Source: Streptomyces galbus (GTDB taxonomy: Bacteria; Actinomycetota; Actinomycetes; Streptomycetales; Streptomycetaceae). Taken from it: a DNA stretch of 64,000 bases. Every line of letters begins with the position of its first letter. Position 1 is the stretch's first letter. The notes under the pieces are model-generated. The model searched no databases, was not told the DNA's origin, and saw nothing but the letters and a program-made list of their open reading frames with translations. Where the stretch lies: the NCBI RefSeq assembly GCF_005280195.1, contig NZ_SZPR01000031.1:262354-326353 (forward strand), in the 5' to 3' direction. The position numbers and the translations under genes are program-made. Positions 46,394-56,267 of the stretch are shown here, one piece after another.

Positions 46394-48208
46394 ATGTCGA
46401 CGACGCGCGCAACCACCGAAGAGGCCCCCGCCGAGGACCGGTCCGCCGTACGGACGCTGCTGCGGCTGTGGCCGTACGTACGGCCGGTGCGGGCACGGCT
46501 GTTCACCGCCGCGTTCATCGCGGTCGTCGCCTCCTGCGTGGGACTCGTCATCCCGCTGGTGCTCAAGTGGATGGTGGACGGGCCGGTCGCCGACCGGGAC
46601 CCGGGCGGGGTGTGGCTCGGCGCGCTGTACCTGCTGCTGCTGGGGCTCGCCGAGGCGCTGCTGTTCGGGCTGCGGCGGTGGCTCGTAGCGCGCCCGCTGT
46701 CGCACGTCGAGGCGGAGATGCGCGCCGACCTCTACCGGCACCTGCAGCGGCTGCCGATCGCCTTCCACGACCGGTGGGCGTCGGGGCAGTTGCTGTCCCG
46801 GGGCACCACCGACCTGATGCTGCTGCGCATGTTCCTGGCGTTCCCGCTGACGTTCCTGCTGGTCAACGGCGTGACGATCCTGGTGGGCGTGGTCATCATG
46901 CTGCTGCAGGACTGGACGCTCGGCCTGGTGATCCTCGGCCCCGCCGTGCCCGTGGTGATCACCTGCGTGGTCTTCGAGAAGCGGTACGCCGACGTCGCGC
47001 GGCTCGCCCAGGACCAGGTGGGCGACCTGACCACCGTCGTCGAGGAGAGCGTGCTCGGCATCCGGATCATCAAGGGGTTCGGGCGGCACCGCAGTCAGGC
47101 GCGCGCCTTCCGGGAGCTGTCCGGGACGCTGCGCGGGACGGAACTGCGCAAGGCCCGGCTGCTGGCGCTGATCTGGGCGGTCATCGTGACCCTGCCGGAG
47201 GTGGCGATCGCGGCCGCGCTGGTGGTGGGCGCGGTGCAGGTGGCCGACGGGGACCTGTCGGCGGGGACGCTGGTGGCGTTCCTGTCCACGGCGCTCGCGC
47301 TGCGCTGGCCCGTGGAGTCGATCGGTTTCCTGCTCGCCATGAGCCAGGAGGCGGCGACGGCCACCGAGCGGTACTTCGAGGTGATGGACGAGGAGCCGGA
47401 GTCCGGGGGAGCCGTCGTGCGGCGGGAGCCCGGGGCGGCCGGCGCCGGTCTGCGCTTCGAGCGCGTCACCTTCCGCTACCCCGACGCCCCGCCCGGCTCC
47501 CCTCCCGTGCTCGACCGGATCGACCTGCACATCCGGCCCGGCGAGTCCATGGCGCTGGTGGGGGCCACCGGGAGCGGGAAGACCACGCTCACCGCGCTGG
47601 TGCCCCGGCTGCACGAGGTCACCTCCGGGCGGATCACGCTCGACGGGCGCGACATCGCCGGCCTGCCGAGGGACGAGCTGCGCTCCCTGGTGGCCGTCGC
47701 CTTCGAGGAGCCCACCCTGTTCTCGGCGACCGTCGGGGAGAACGTCCTCATGGGCGCGGGCGGCGACGCCGGACCCCAGGAGCTGGAGCGGGCGCTCGCC
47801 GTGGCGCAGGCCGCGTTCGTGCACGGGCTGCCGAACGGCGCCGACACCCAGGTCGGCGAGCAGGGCCTGAGCCTGTCCGGCGGCCAGCGCCAGCGCCTCG
47901 CGCTCGCCCGGGCCGTCGTGGGGCGGCCGCGCTTCCTGGTGCTGGACGACCCGCTGTCCGCGCTCGACGTGCACACCGAGGCCGCCGTGGAGGCCGCGCT
48001 GCGGCAGGTCCTCGCCGACACCACCGCGCTGATCGTCGCCCACCGCCCCTCGACCGTGCTGCTCGCCGACCGGGTCGCCCTGCTCTCCGGCGGCCGGATC
48101 GTCGCCGTGGGCACCCACCAGGAACTGCTGCGCGGCAACGCCGAGTACGCCCATCTGATGTCCGGGGAGTCCGGGCAGCCCGGGGAACAGGAGGCCGACC
48201 GCCGATGA
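46394..48208 (+). CDS. ABC exporter half-transporter, pair A subunit 1 (degenerate Walker B)
   Basis: A 604-residue membrane exporter with a six-TM domain (~25-320) and a C-terminal NBD. Walker A is GATGSGKTT and the signature is a perfect LSGGQRQR. The catalytic Glu after Walker B is Asp (LVLDDPLSALD), the Q-loop Gln is replaced by Glu (VAFEEPTLF), and the H-loop His remains (IVAHRPST). This is the pattern of a degenerate-site subunit in a heterodimeric exporter. A TAGGCT -10-like box ends 8 nt before the ATG, so the transcript may be leaderless. ATGA overlap with the next gene. Confidence 0.93.
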   Translation: MSTTRATTEEAPAEDRSAVRTLLRLWPYVRPVRARLFTAAFIAVVASCVGLVIPLVLKWMVDGPVADRDPGGVWLGALYLLLLGLAEALLFGLRRWLVARPLSHVEAEMRADLYRHLQRLPIAFHDRWASGQLLSRGTTDLMLLRMFLAFPLTFLLVNGVTILVGVVIMLLQDWTLGLVILGPAVPVVITCVVFEKRYADVARLAQDQVGDLTTVVEESVLGIRIIKGFGRHRSQARAFRELSGTLRGTELRKARLLALIWAVIVTLPEVAIAAALVVGAVQVADGDLSAGTLVAFLSTALALRWPVESIGFLLAMSQEAATATERYFEVMDEEPESGGAVVRREPGAAGAGLRFERVTFRYPDAPPGSPPVLDRIDLHIRPGESMALVGATGSGKTTLTALVPRLHEVTSGRITLDGRDIAGLPRDELRSLVAVAFEEPTLFSATVGENVLMGAGGDAGPQELERALAVAQAAFVHGLPNGADTQVGEQGLSLSGGQRQRLALARAVVGRPRFLVLDDPLSALDVHTEAAVEAALRQVLADTTALIVAHRPSTVLLADRVALLSGGRIVAVGTHQELLRGNAEYAHLMSGESGQPGEQEADRR

Positions 48209-50079
48209 CCGCCCCCAGCACCCCCGCCGAACCGCTCACCGGCGCGGAGGACGACGCCGGCGCCGCACCCCGCCGCCGGGGCGCGGGCGACCCGTTCGAC
48301 CGTGACGTCCTGCCCACTCCCCCGGGCGCCACCGCCGCGCTGCTGCGTTCGCTGCTCGCCCCGATGCGGGCCCGCGTCACGGTGACGACCCTGTTGCTGC
48401 TGTTCCAGCAGGCGGCCGTGCAGGCGGGCCCGCTGCTGGTGGCGTACGCGATCGACCGGGCCGTACCGGCGTTCCGGGACCACGACGACACCGGGCCGCT
48501 CGTCGCGGTGGGGGCCGGCTACCTGCTGTGCGCGCTGCTCTCGGGCGCGCTGCAGTACGCCTTCATCGCGCTGTCCGCCCGGGTCAACCAGGACGTGCTG
48601 CTGGACCTGCGCGGGCGGATCTTCCGGCACGCGCAGGCGCTGAGCATCGACTTCCACGAGCGGTACACCTCCGGCCGGCTGATCTCCCGCTCCACCACGG
48701 ACGTGGAGTCGCTGCGCGAGCTGCTGAACGAGGGCCTGCAGGAACTGGTCACCGTGGTGCTGTCGTTCCTGTACATCTCGGCGATGCTGCTCTGGCTGGA
48801 CCTGGGCCTCGGGGCGGTCGCGGTGGCGTCGTTCGTGCCGCTGTACCTGCTGGTGCGGCTCTACCGGCGGCGCGCGGGCCGGGTGTACCAGGAGCGGTCC
48901 ACGCGCATCGCCGCGGTGATCGTGAAGTTCGTGGAGACGATGAACGGCATCCGGCCGGTGCGCGCGTTCCGCCGGGAGGCCGTGAACGACGCCGAGTTCG
49001 CGGAGCTGAACCGGCGGCACGAGCGCACCAACGGGGACGCGCTGCTGGAGATGGCCCGCTACGTCGTCGGCTCGCGGCTGGTCGCCAACACGGCGGTCGC
49101 GGGGATCGTCCTGTGGGGCGCCCACCGGGTGGCGGGCGGCTCGCTGGAACTGGGCGTGCTGGCGGCGGCGGTGCTGTACCTGCGGCGGCTGTACGACCCG
49201 ATCGACCGGCTCGGGATGTTCCTGAACTCCTACCAGTCGGCGGCCGCCTCGCTGGAGAAGATCGCGGGCCTGCTGGCGCAGACCCCGACGGTGCCCGAGC
49301 CGTCGGTGCCCCGTGAGCTTCCGCCGCGCGCGGGCGGGCACCCGGGCCGCGAGGTGGTCTTCGACCAGGTGAGCTTCGGCTACCGCACCGGCGGCGAGGT
49401 GCTGCCCCGCTTCGCCCTGACCCTGCCGGCCGGGCAGACCGTCGCGGTGGTCGGCTCGACCGGCGCCGGCAAGTCGACGCTGGCCAAGCTGCTCGCCCGC
49501 TTCTACGACCCCTCCGCGGGCCGGGTCCTGCTCGACGGGGTCGACCTGCGCGAGCTGTCGGTGCGGGAGCTGCGGCGCGGGGTGGTCATGGTGACGCAGG
49601 AGGCGTTCCTGTTCTCCGGCACGGTCGCGGAGAACATCGCCATCGGCCGGCCCGAGGCGTCCCGGGAGGAGATCGAGCGGGCGGCCAAGGCCATCGGCGC
49701 CCACGAGTTCATCAGCTCCCTGCCCGACGGCTACGACACCGACGTCCGCAAGCGCGGCGGCCGCATCTCCGCCGGGCAGCGCCAACTGGTCGCGTTCGCG
49801 CGGGCGTTGCTCGCCGACCCGGCGGTGCTGATCCTGGACGAGGCGACCAGTTCGCTGGACGTGCCGGGCGAACGGGCGGTGCAGCGGGCCATGTCGACGG
49901 TCCTGGAGGGCCGTACGGCGGTGGTGATCGCGCACCGGCTGTCGACCGTGGAGATCGCCGACCGGGTTCTGGTGATGGAGCACGGCCGGATCGTCGAGGA
50001 CGGCACGCCGGCCGAACTGATCGCGGGCACGGGCCGGTTCGCGGACCTGCACCGGGCCTGGCGGGACAGCCTGGCCTGA
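48205..50079 (+). CDS. ABC exporter half-transporter, pair A subunit 2
   Basis: Partner of the previous gene, 624 residues. An N-terminal ~45-residue polar extension precedes the six-TM domain. Walker A is GSTGAGKST, the Q-loop is VTQEAFLF, Walker B with Glu is LILDEATSSLD and the H-loop is IAHRLST, all canonical. The signature is altered to ISAGQRQL. Together with subunit 1, the composite site built from this Walker A/B and the partner's LSGGQ is complete, and the other site is weakened. Exported substrate unknown. The ATG overlaps the upstream stop; a 42-bp gap leads to pair B. Confidence 0.93.
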   Translation: MTAPSTPAEPLTGAEDDAGAAPRRRGAGDPFDRDVLPTPPGATAALLRSLLAPMRARVTVTTLLLLFQQAAVQAGPLLVAYAIDRAVPAFRDHDDTGPLVAVGAGYLLCALLSGALQYAFIALSARVNQDVLLDLRGRIFRHAQALSIDFHERYTSGRLISRSTTDVESLRELLNEGLQELVTVVLSFLYISAMLLWLDLGLGAVAVASFVPLYLLVRLYRRRAGRVYQERSTRIAAVIVKFVETMNGIRPVRAFRREAVNDAEFAELNRRHERTNGDALLEMARYVVGSRLVANTAVAGIVLWGAHRVAGGSLELGVLAAAVLYLRRLYDPIDRLGMFLNSYQSAAASLEKIAGLLAQTPTVPEPSVPRELPPRAGGHPGREVVFDQVSFGYRTGGEVLPRFALTLPAGQTVAVVGSTGAGKSTLAKLLARFYDPSAGRVLLDGVDLRELSVRELRRGVVMVTQEAFLFSGTVAENIAIGRPEASREEIERAAKAIGAHEFISSLPDGYDTDVRKRGGRISAGQRQLVAFARALLADPAVLILDEATSSLDVPGERAVQRAMSTVLEGRTAVVIAHRLSTVEIADRVLVMEHGRIVEDGTPAELIAGTGRFADLHRAWRDSLA

Positions 50080-50121
50080 CGCCGGCCGGCCCTCAGGGAC
50101 ACGACGACACGGGGGTGCGCT

Positions 50122-51864
50122 GTGATCGACGCCTACGAGGATCCCGGGACGCCCGACCCGCGCGGCGGCGCCCGCTACCTGTGGTGGCTGGTGCGCTGCC
50201 AGCCGGGGCGGTCGGTGGCCGGGGCGGTGCTGGCCAGCGTGTGGATGGCGCTGCTGGCCGCCGCGCCGTACCTGCTGGCGCGGGCGGTCGACGACGGGCT
50301 GGAGCCGGGGGACACGACGGCGCTGGCCGGCTGGACCGGGGTGCTGGTCGTGGTGGGCGCGGTCAACGCCTGGGTGGGCGTCCTGCGGCACCGGACGATG
50401 ACCCGGGTGCGGATGGACGCCCTGTTCCGCACGGTGAAGGTGGTCGTCGGGCACGCGGTGCGGCTCGGGGCCGCGCTGCCGCGGCGGACCGGGGCCGGGG
50501 AGGTCGTCACCATCGGCGTGGGTGACGTGCACACCGTCAGCAACGCACTGACGGTGATCGGCCCGGGCGTCGGCTCGGTCATGGTGTACGGCGTGGTCGC
50601 CGGGCTGCTGCTGGCCGTCTCACCGGTGCTGGCCGGGGTCGTGCTGCTCGGGATGCCGGTGGTGGCCCTGCTGGTGGGGCCGCTGATGGCGCGGCTCCAG
50701 CGTGCGGAGGGCGGGTACCGGGAGCGGCAGGGCGTGCTCACCGCCCGGATGGGCGACCTCGCGGGCGGGCTGCGCGTGCTCAACGGGCTGGGCGGCAAAG
50801 GGCTGTTCGCGGACGCCTTCCGGCGGGACTCGGCGGTGCTGCGCGAGCAGGGCTACCGGGTGGGGGCGGTGGCCAGTTGGCTGCAGGCGCTCGGGGTGGG
50901 CCTGCCCACGGTGTTCCTCGCGGCGGTGACCTGGTGCGCGGCGCGGCTCGCCGCCCGGGGCGAGATCAGCGTGGGCGAGCTGATCGCCGTGTACGGCTAC
51001 GTCGCCGTGCTGGTCGGCCCGGTGGCGTTCCTGGTGGACATGGGCTACCAGCTCAGCCGGGGCGTGGTCGCCGCCGACCGGGTAGCCCGGCTGCTGCGGC
51101 TGCAGCCGGAGCCGGAGCACGGCAGCGCCGACCCGCCGGCCGAGCCCGCGGTGCTGTACGACCCGGAGTCGGGGGTGCGGATCGTGCCGGGCCGGCTGAC
51201 GGTGCTGGCCGGGGCGCACCCCGCGGACGGCGCCGCCGTGGCCGACCGGCTCGGGCGGTACGCGCCCTCGGACGTCACCTGGGGCGGCGTACGACTGGAC
51301 GAGGTGGCGTTGCCCCAGGTCAGGGCGCGGATCCTGGTCGCCGGGCCGGAGGACGACCTGTTCGCCGGGACGCTGCGCGAGGTGGTGTCGGGGCGGCACG
51401 AGCGCGATCCGGACGCCCTGGCGCGGGCGGTGCGGGCGGCGGCCGCCGAGGACGTCGTGCAGGGGCTGCCCCGGGGGCTGGACGCACCGGTGTCCGCGCA
51501 GGGGCGCAGTCTGTCGGGCGGGCAGCGCCAGCGGGTGCGGCTGGTGCGGGCGCTGCTCGCCGACCCGGAGGTGCTGCTGGCGGTGGAGCCGACGTCCGCG
51601 CTGGACGCCCACACCGAGGCGACGGTGGCCGCGCGGCTGCGGGAGGCCCGGCGGGGCCGCACGACCGTGCTGACCAGCACCTCCCCGCTGGTGCTCGACC
51701 ACGCCGACACGGTGGTCCACCTGGTCGGGGGCAAGGTCGCGGCGGCGGGCCGGCACCGGGAGCTGCTGGAGCGGGAGCCGGCCTACCGGGCGCTGGTGGC
51801 CCGGGACGCCGAACAGGACACCGATCAGGACGCCGGCCAGGACGCCGAGGGGGCGGTGCGGTGA
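50122..51864 (+). CDS. ABC exporter half-transporter, pair B subunit 1 (no Walker A or Walker B Asp)
   Basis: A 580-residue exporter with six TM segments (~25-310) and a strongly degenerate NBD. Where Walker A should be, the sequence is LTVLAGAHPADGAA, with no GxxGxGK and no lysine. The Q-loop Gln is lost (VAGPEDDLF). The Walker B Asp is replaced by Val (LLAVEPTSALD), and the H-loop His by Ser (LTSTSPLV). By contrast the signature LSGGQRQR and D-loop SALD are perfect. It should not bind ATP in its own site but can complete the partner's. The C-terminal tail has tandem Gln-Asp repeats (QDTDQDAGQDAEG). GTG start; GTGA overlap with the next gene. Confidence 0.92.
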   Translation: MIDAYEDPGTPDPRGGARYLWWLVRCQPGRSVAGAVLASVWMALLAAAPYLLARAVDDGLEPGDTTALAGWTGVLVVVGAVNAWVGVLRHRTMTRVRMDALFRTVKVVVGHAVRLGAALPRRTGAGEVVTIGVGDVHTVSNALTVIGPGVGSVMVYGVVAGLLLAVSPVLAGVVLLGMPVVALLVGPLMARLQRAEGGYRERQGVLTARMGDLAGGLRVLNGLGGKGLFADAFRRDSAVLREQGYRVGAVASWLQALGVGLPTVFLAAVTWCAARLAARGEISVGELIAVYGYVAVLVGPVAFLVDMGYQLSRGVVAADRVARLLRLQPEPEHGSADPPAEPAVLYDPESGVRIVPGRLTVLAGAHPADGAAVADRLGRYAPSDVTWGGVRLDEVALPQVRARILVAGPEDDLFAGTLREVVSGRHERDPDALARAVRAAAAEDVVQGLPRGLDAPVSAQGRSLSGGQRQRVRLVRALLADPEVLLAVEPTSALDAHTEATVAARLREARRGRTTVLTSTSPLVLDHADTVVHLVGGKVAAAGRHRELLEREPAYRALVARDAEQDTDQDAGQDAEGAVR

Positions 51865-53687
51865 CGGGGCGCGGGGGCGCGGACGCCCGCGGGGCGGACC
51901 GGGCGCCGGGCGGACGGCTGCCGGTCGCCGGACCCGCGGAGGTGCGCCGGGCCGCGGGGCGCCTGGTGCGGGCCGACCGGCGGGCGTTCGGCTGGGTGAT
52001 CGTGCTGAACGCGCTGGCCGCCGGCGCGGGTGTGGCCGGGCCGTGGCTGCTCGGTCGGATCGTCGACGTGGTGCGCGACGGGGGCCGCACGGGCGCGGTG
52101 GACCGGCTGGCGCTCGGCATCCTGGCCTGCTCGCTGGCGCAGTTGCTGCTGGCCCGCTGGGCGCGCTACGTGGGCCACCGCTTCGGCGAGCGGACGCTGG
52201 CCCGGGTGCGCGAGGAGTTCGTGGACCGCGCGCTGGCGCTGCCCGCGTCGGTGGTGGAGCGGGCCGGCACGGGCGACCTGACCACGCGCGGCACCGCGGA
52301 CGTGGCCGCGGTCGGCACCACCCTGCGCGACGCGGGGCCGGAGCTGCTGGTGTGCTCGGCGCAGGCGCTGTTCCTGCTGGTCGCGGTGTTCGCGATCGAC
52401 CCGCTGCTGGGCGCGGTCGGGGTGCTGGCGCTGACGCCCCTCGGGTGGGCGCTGCGCTGGTACCTGCGCCGGGCCCGGGCCGGCTACCTGGCGCAGGGCG
52501 CGGCCGACTCGGAGGTGGCCGAGGTGCTGGCCTCCACGGCGGCCGGGGCGCGGACGGTGGAGGCGTTCCGGCTGCGCGAGCGGCGGACCGCGGCGAGCCG
52601 GGACGCGCTGGAGACCTCGCGCCGGGCCCGGTTCCACACGCTGTACCTGCGGTCGGTGTTCTTCCCGGCGGTGGAGGTGTCGTACACGCTGCCGGTGGCG
52701 GGGGTGCTGCTGGTGGGCGGGGTGCTGCACGGGCGCGGCGCGGTGAGCCTGGGCGCGGTGGTGGCGGCCGCGCTGTACCTGCGGCAGTTCACCGAGCCGC
52801 TGGACATGATCCTGATGCGGGTGGAGCAATTGCAGAGCAGCGGCGCCTCGTTCGCCCGGGTGGAGGGCCTCGCGCGCTCGCCGCGCGCCGGGGCGGACGG
52901 GGGCGCGGTGCCCGTGGACGACCGGATCGACGTGGCGGGCGTGCGCTACGCCTACGAGGGCGGCGGCGAGGTGCTGCGCGGGGTGGACCTGACCGTGCGG
53001 CCCGGGGAGCGGCTGGCCGTCGTGGGCCCGTCGGGCGCGGGCAAGTCCACGCTGAGCCGGCTGCTGGCCGGGGTGGACGCGCCGACCGCGGGCACGGTCA
53101 CGGTGGGCGGGGTGCCCGTGGCGGGGCTGTCGCCGGAGCGGCTGCGCCGCCAGGTCGTGCTGGTCACGCAGGAGCACCACGTCTTCCTGGGCACGGTCCG
53201 GGAGAACCTGCTGATCGCCGAACCGGCCGCCTCCGACGAGCAGGTGTGGGCCGCGCTCGGCGCGGTGGGGGCGGCGGAGTGGGTGCGGGGGCTGCCGCTG
53301 GGCCTGGACACCCGGCTCGGACAGGGCGGTTGCCGCGCGGACGGCTCGCGGGCGCAGCAACTCGCGCTGGCCCGGGTGGTGCTGGCCGACCCGCACACGC
53401 TGATCCTGGACGAGGCGACCGCCCTGCTGGACCCGGCGACCGCGCGCCACACCGAGCGCGCGCTGGCCGCGGTGCTCCGGGGCCGTACGGTCATCGCCAT
53501 CGCGCACCGGCTGCACACCGCGCACGACGCGGACCGGGTGGCGGTGATGGAGGACGGCCGGCTGACCGAACTCGGCACCCACGACGAGCTGGTGGCGGCG
53601 GGCGGCGCGTACGCGGCCCTGTGGCGGACCTGGCACGGCGACCGGGCGGACGAACAGCGCGCTGCTGAACCGCCGTTCAGCGGGTGA
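51861..53687 (+). CDS. ABC exporter half-transporter, pair B subunit 2 (no LSGGQ signature)
   Basis: Partner of the previous gene, 608 residues with six TM segments and a C-terminal NBD. Walker A GPSGAGKST, Q-loop VTQEHHVF, Walker B LILDEATALLD with its Glu, and H-loop IAHRLHT are all intact. The signature helix instead reads CRADGSRAQQLALARV, with no LSGGQ. Thus only the site formed by this Walker A/B and the partner's LSGGQ can be functional. The mirror-image losses argue for obligate pairing. GTG start overlaps the upstream stop. Substrate unknown. Confidence 0.92.
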   Translation: MTGRGGADARGADRAPGGRLPVAGPAEVRRAAGRLVRADRRAFGWVIVLNALAAGAGVAGPWLLGRIVDVVRDGGRTGAVDRLALGILACSLAQLLLARWARYVGHRFGERTLARVREEFVDRALALPASVVERAGTGDLTTRGTADVAAVGTTLRDAGPELLVCSAQALFLLVAVFAIDPLLGAVGVLALTPLGWALRWYLRRARAGYLAQGAADSEVAEVLASTAAGARTVEAFRLRERRTAASRDALETSRRARFHTLYLRSVFFPAVEVSYTLPVAGVLLVGGVLHGRGAVSLGAVVAAALYLRQFTEPLDMILMRVEQLQSSGASFARVEGLARSPRAGADGGAVPVDDRIDVAGVRYAYEGGGEVLRGVDLTVRPGERLAVVGPSGAGKSTLSRLLAGVDAPTAGTVTVGGVPVAGLSPERLRRQVVLVTQEHHVFLGTVRENLLIAEPAASDEQVWAALGAVGAAEWVRGLPLGLDTRLGQGGCRADGSRAQQLALARVVLADPHTLILDEATALLDPATARHTERALAAVLRGRTVIAIAHRLHTAHDADRVAVMEDGRLTELGTHDELVAAGGAYAALWRTWHGDRADEQRAAEPPFSG

Positions 53688-53931
53688 ACCGTTCGCATAG
53701 CGGACCCGAACTCCCGGCCAACGGACCGTTTCCGGTCAACTTTCTGACGCGCTCCTGACAGGAAGCGTCGTCTGCTGCCACTCTTCCCACGGCCGCTCCC
53801 ACAGGAACCCCACAGCACCCACACAGGAACGGCCGTTCTCCGAGCACTGTGTACGTCCTGTTCTGCCCGGACGGCCCACCCGCCGCCCGGTCTCCCCCGG
53901 CCGTGCGACCCACGGCCCGCAGAAGGAGTCA

Positions 53932-55974
53932 GTGTTGAGCAGCAGGTCCTCACGCAGACGCACCTCCCCCACCCCGTACCGCAGGACCGCGGCCGTCGCC
54001 CTCGTCGGCGTCGCGGCCCTGGTCGCGGCCGCCGTGCAGTCGGGCGCCGCGTCCGCCGCCCCCTCCTCGGCGTCCGCGGCCGCCCGGCCCGGCGCCGAGT
54101 CCGTGCGGCTCACCCCCGCCCAGCGCGCCGAGCTGATACGCCACGCCGACGCGGCGAAGGCCACCACCGCCCGGGAGCTGGGCCTCGGCGCCCAGGAGGC
54201 GCTGGTCGTCCGCGACGTCGTCAAGGACGCCGACGGCACGGTCCACACCCGCTACGAGCGCACCTACGCCGGCCTGCCGGTCCTCGGCGGCGACCTGGTC
54301 GTCGACACCGCGAAGTCGGGCGACACCCGGAGCGTGGTCAAGGCGACCCGCGCCACCGTCGAGGTCGCCTCGCTCACCCCGGCCGTCCCCGCCGACCAGG
54401 CCCGCAAGCAGGCGCTGCGCCTGGCCGCCGACGCCGGCGCGGACACCGCGGACGCCGGCCGGGCCCCGCGCAAGGTGATCTGGGCCGCGAACGGCACCCC
54501 GGTCCTCGCGTACGAGACGGTGGTGGGCGGCCTCCAGGAGGACGGCACCCCGAACGAGCTGCACGTCGTCACGGACGCCACCACCGGCAAGAAGCTCTAC
54601 GCGTACCAGGGCATCGAGACCGGCACGGGCAACACCATGTACAGCGGCACGGTGACGCTGGGCACCAGCCAGTCGGGGTCGACGTACACCCTGACCGACA
54701 CCGCGCGCGGCAACCACAAGACGTACAACCTCAACCGGGGCACCTCCGGCACCGGCACGCTGTTCTCCGGCCCCGACGACGTCTGGGGCAACGGCAGCGC
54801 CTCCAACGCGGAGACCGCGGGCGCCGACGCGCACTACGGCGCGGCCCTCACCTGGGACTACTACAAGAACGTGCACGGGCGCAGCGGCATCCGGGGCGAC
54901 GGCGTGGGCGCGTACTCGCGGGTCCACTACGGCAACAACTACGTCAACGCCTTCTGGTCGGACAGCTGCTTCTGCATGACGTACGGCGACGGTTCGGGCA
55001 ACACCCGCCCGCTGACCGCCATCGACGTGGCCGGGCACGAGATGACGCACGGCGTCACCTCCAACACCGCCGGGCTCAACTACAGCGGCGAGTCCGGCGG
55101 CCTGAACGAGGCGACCAGCGACATCTTCGGCACCTCGGTCGAGTTCTACGCCAACAACTCCTCCGACGTCGGTGACTACCTCATCGGCGAGAAGATCGAC
55201 ATCAACGGCAACGGCACCCCGCTGCGCTACATGGACAAGCCCAGCAAGGACGGGGCGTCCAAGGACAGCTGGTACTCGGGCATCGGCTCGGTGGACGTGC
55301 ACTACTCCTCCGGCCCGGCCAACCACTTCTTCTACCTGCTCAGCGAGGGCAGCGGCGCCAAGGTCATCAACGGCGTCAGCTACAACTCGCCGACCGCGGA
55401 CGGGCTGCCGGTCACCGGCATCGGCCGGGCCAAGGCGGAGAAGATCTGGTTCCGCGCGCTCAGCACCAAGTTCACCTCGACCACCAACTACGCGGGCGCC
55501 CGCACCGGCACCCTGGCGGCGGCCGGCGAGCTGTACGGCACCTCCTCCGCCGAGTACAAGGCGGTCCAGGACGCCTGGGCGGCGGTCGCGGTCGGGGCGC
55601 GCTCGGGCGGCGGCGGGGGTGGCGGCACCACCTTCGAGAACACGGCCGACGTATCGATTCCGGACAACGGCGCGGCGGTCACCTCGTCGATCACCGTTTC
55701 CGGCCGGACCGGCAACGCGCCGTCCAACCTGCAGGTCGCGGTGGACATCGTGCACACCTGGCGCGGCGACCTGGTGGTCGACCTGGTGGCCCCGGACGGC
55801 ACGGCGTACCGCCTGAAGAGCTTCAGCTCCTCCGACTCCGCGGACAACGTCCAGGCCACGTACACGGTCGACGCGTCCTCCGAAGTCGCCAACGGAACCT
55901 GGGCGTTGCGGGTCCAGGACCAGGCGGCGCAGGACACCGGCTACATCAACGGCTGGAGCCTGACCTTCCCGTAG
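53932..55974 (+). CDS. Secreted M4 zinc metalloprotease with C-terminal P-domain
   Basis: Thermolysin-family protease of 680 residues, secreted. A basic then hydrophobic signal (RRTAAVALVGVAALVAAAV) is followed by an FTP/PepSY propeptide (RTYAGLPVLGGDLVV) and the M4 catalytic domain with HEMTH: H369, E370, H373 and the third ligand E393, spaced as in thermolysin. A seven-glycine linker (~560-566) leads to a proprotein-convertase P-domain ending in GYINGWSLTF. GTG is used here; a TTG one codon later has better spacing to AAGGAG. A terminator separates it from a close paralog. From memory it matches the S. coelicolor SCO5447 type. Confidence 0.94.
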   Translation: MLSSRSSRRRTSPTPYRRTAAVALVGVAALVAAAVQSGAASAAPSSASAAARPGAESVRLTPAQRAELIRHADAAKATTARELGLGAQEALVVRDVVKDADGTVHTRYERTYAGLPVLGGDLVVDTAKSGDTRSVVKATRATVEVASLTPAVPADQARKQALRLAADAGADTADAGRAPRKVIWAANGTPVLAYETVVGGLQEDGTPNELHVVTDATTGKKLYAYQGIETGTGNTMYSGTVTLGTSQSGSTYTLTDTARGNHKTYNLNRGTSGTGTLFSGPDDVWGNGSASNAETAGADAHYGAALTWDYYKNVHGRSGIRGDGVGAYSRVHYGNNYVNAFWSDSCFCMTYGDGSGNTRPLTAIDVAGHEMTHGVTSNTAGLNYSGESGGLNEATSDIFGTSVEFYANNSSDVGDYLIGEKIDINGNGTPLRYMDKPSKDGASKDSWYSGIGSVDVHYSSGPANHFFYLLSEGSGAKVINGVSYNSPTADGLPVTGIGRAKAEKIWFRALSTKFTSTTNYAGARTGTLAAAGELYGTSSAEYKAVQDAWAAVAVGARSGGGGGGGTTFENTADVSIPDNGAAVTSSITVSGRTGNAPSNLQVAVDIVHTWRGDLVVDLVAPDGTAYRLKSFSSSDSADNVQATYTVDASSEVANGTWALRVQDQAAQDTGYINGWSLTFP

Positions 55975-56006
55975 GCGGCACGGCCTCACCAGCCCGGACA
56001 GGGGCA

Positions 56007-56035
56007 CCGCCCCGGGGGCCCGACCCCCGGGGCGG
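56007..56035 (+). terminator. Terminator between the M4 protease genes
   Basis: Perfect 12-bp stem CCGCCCCGGGGG/CCCCCGGGGCGG with a 5-nt loop, 32 bp after the first protease stop. The second protease, 230 bp on, therefore has its own promoter. Confidence 0.88.
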
Positions 56036-56267
56036 CGTCCGTATTTTGCCAGGGCCTTACCGACGGCCTGTTGGCGTTTTACCGAGGTGACGGGCGTTCA
56101 CATTCCCGCAACGTTCATCGGACAGTCACTTTTCGGCCAACATCACGAGGGGGTCATGACATGTACGCGACCTGCTGTCAGGCTTCCTCTCACCCGCCGC
56201 ACAACTTCACTCAGATCCCGGTCGGCCGCCCCACGCCTGAGCCGGACTCCCCCACGAAGGAGCTTGT

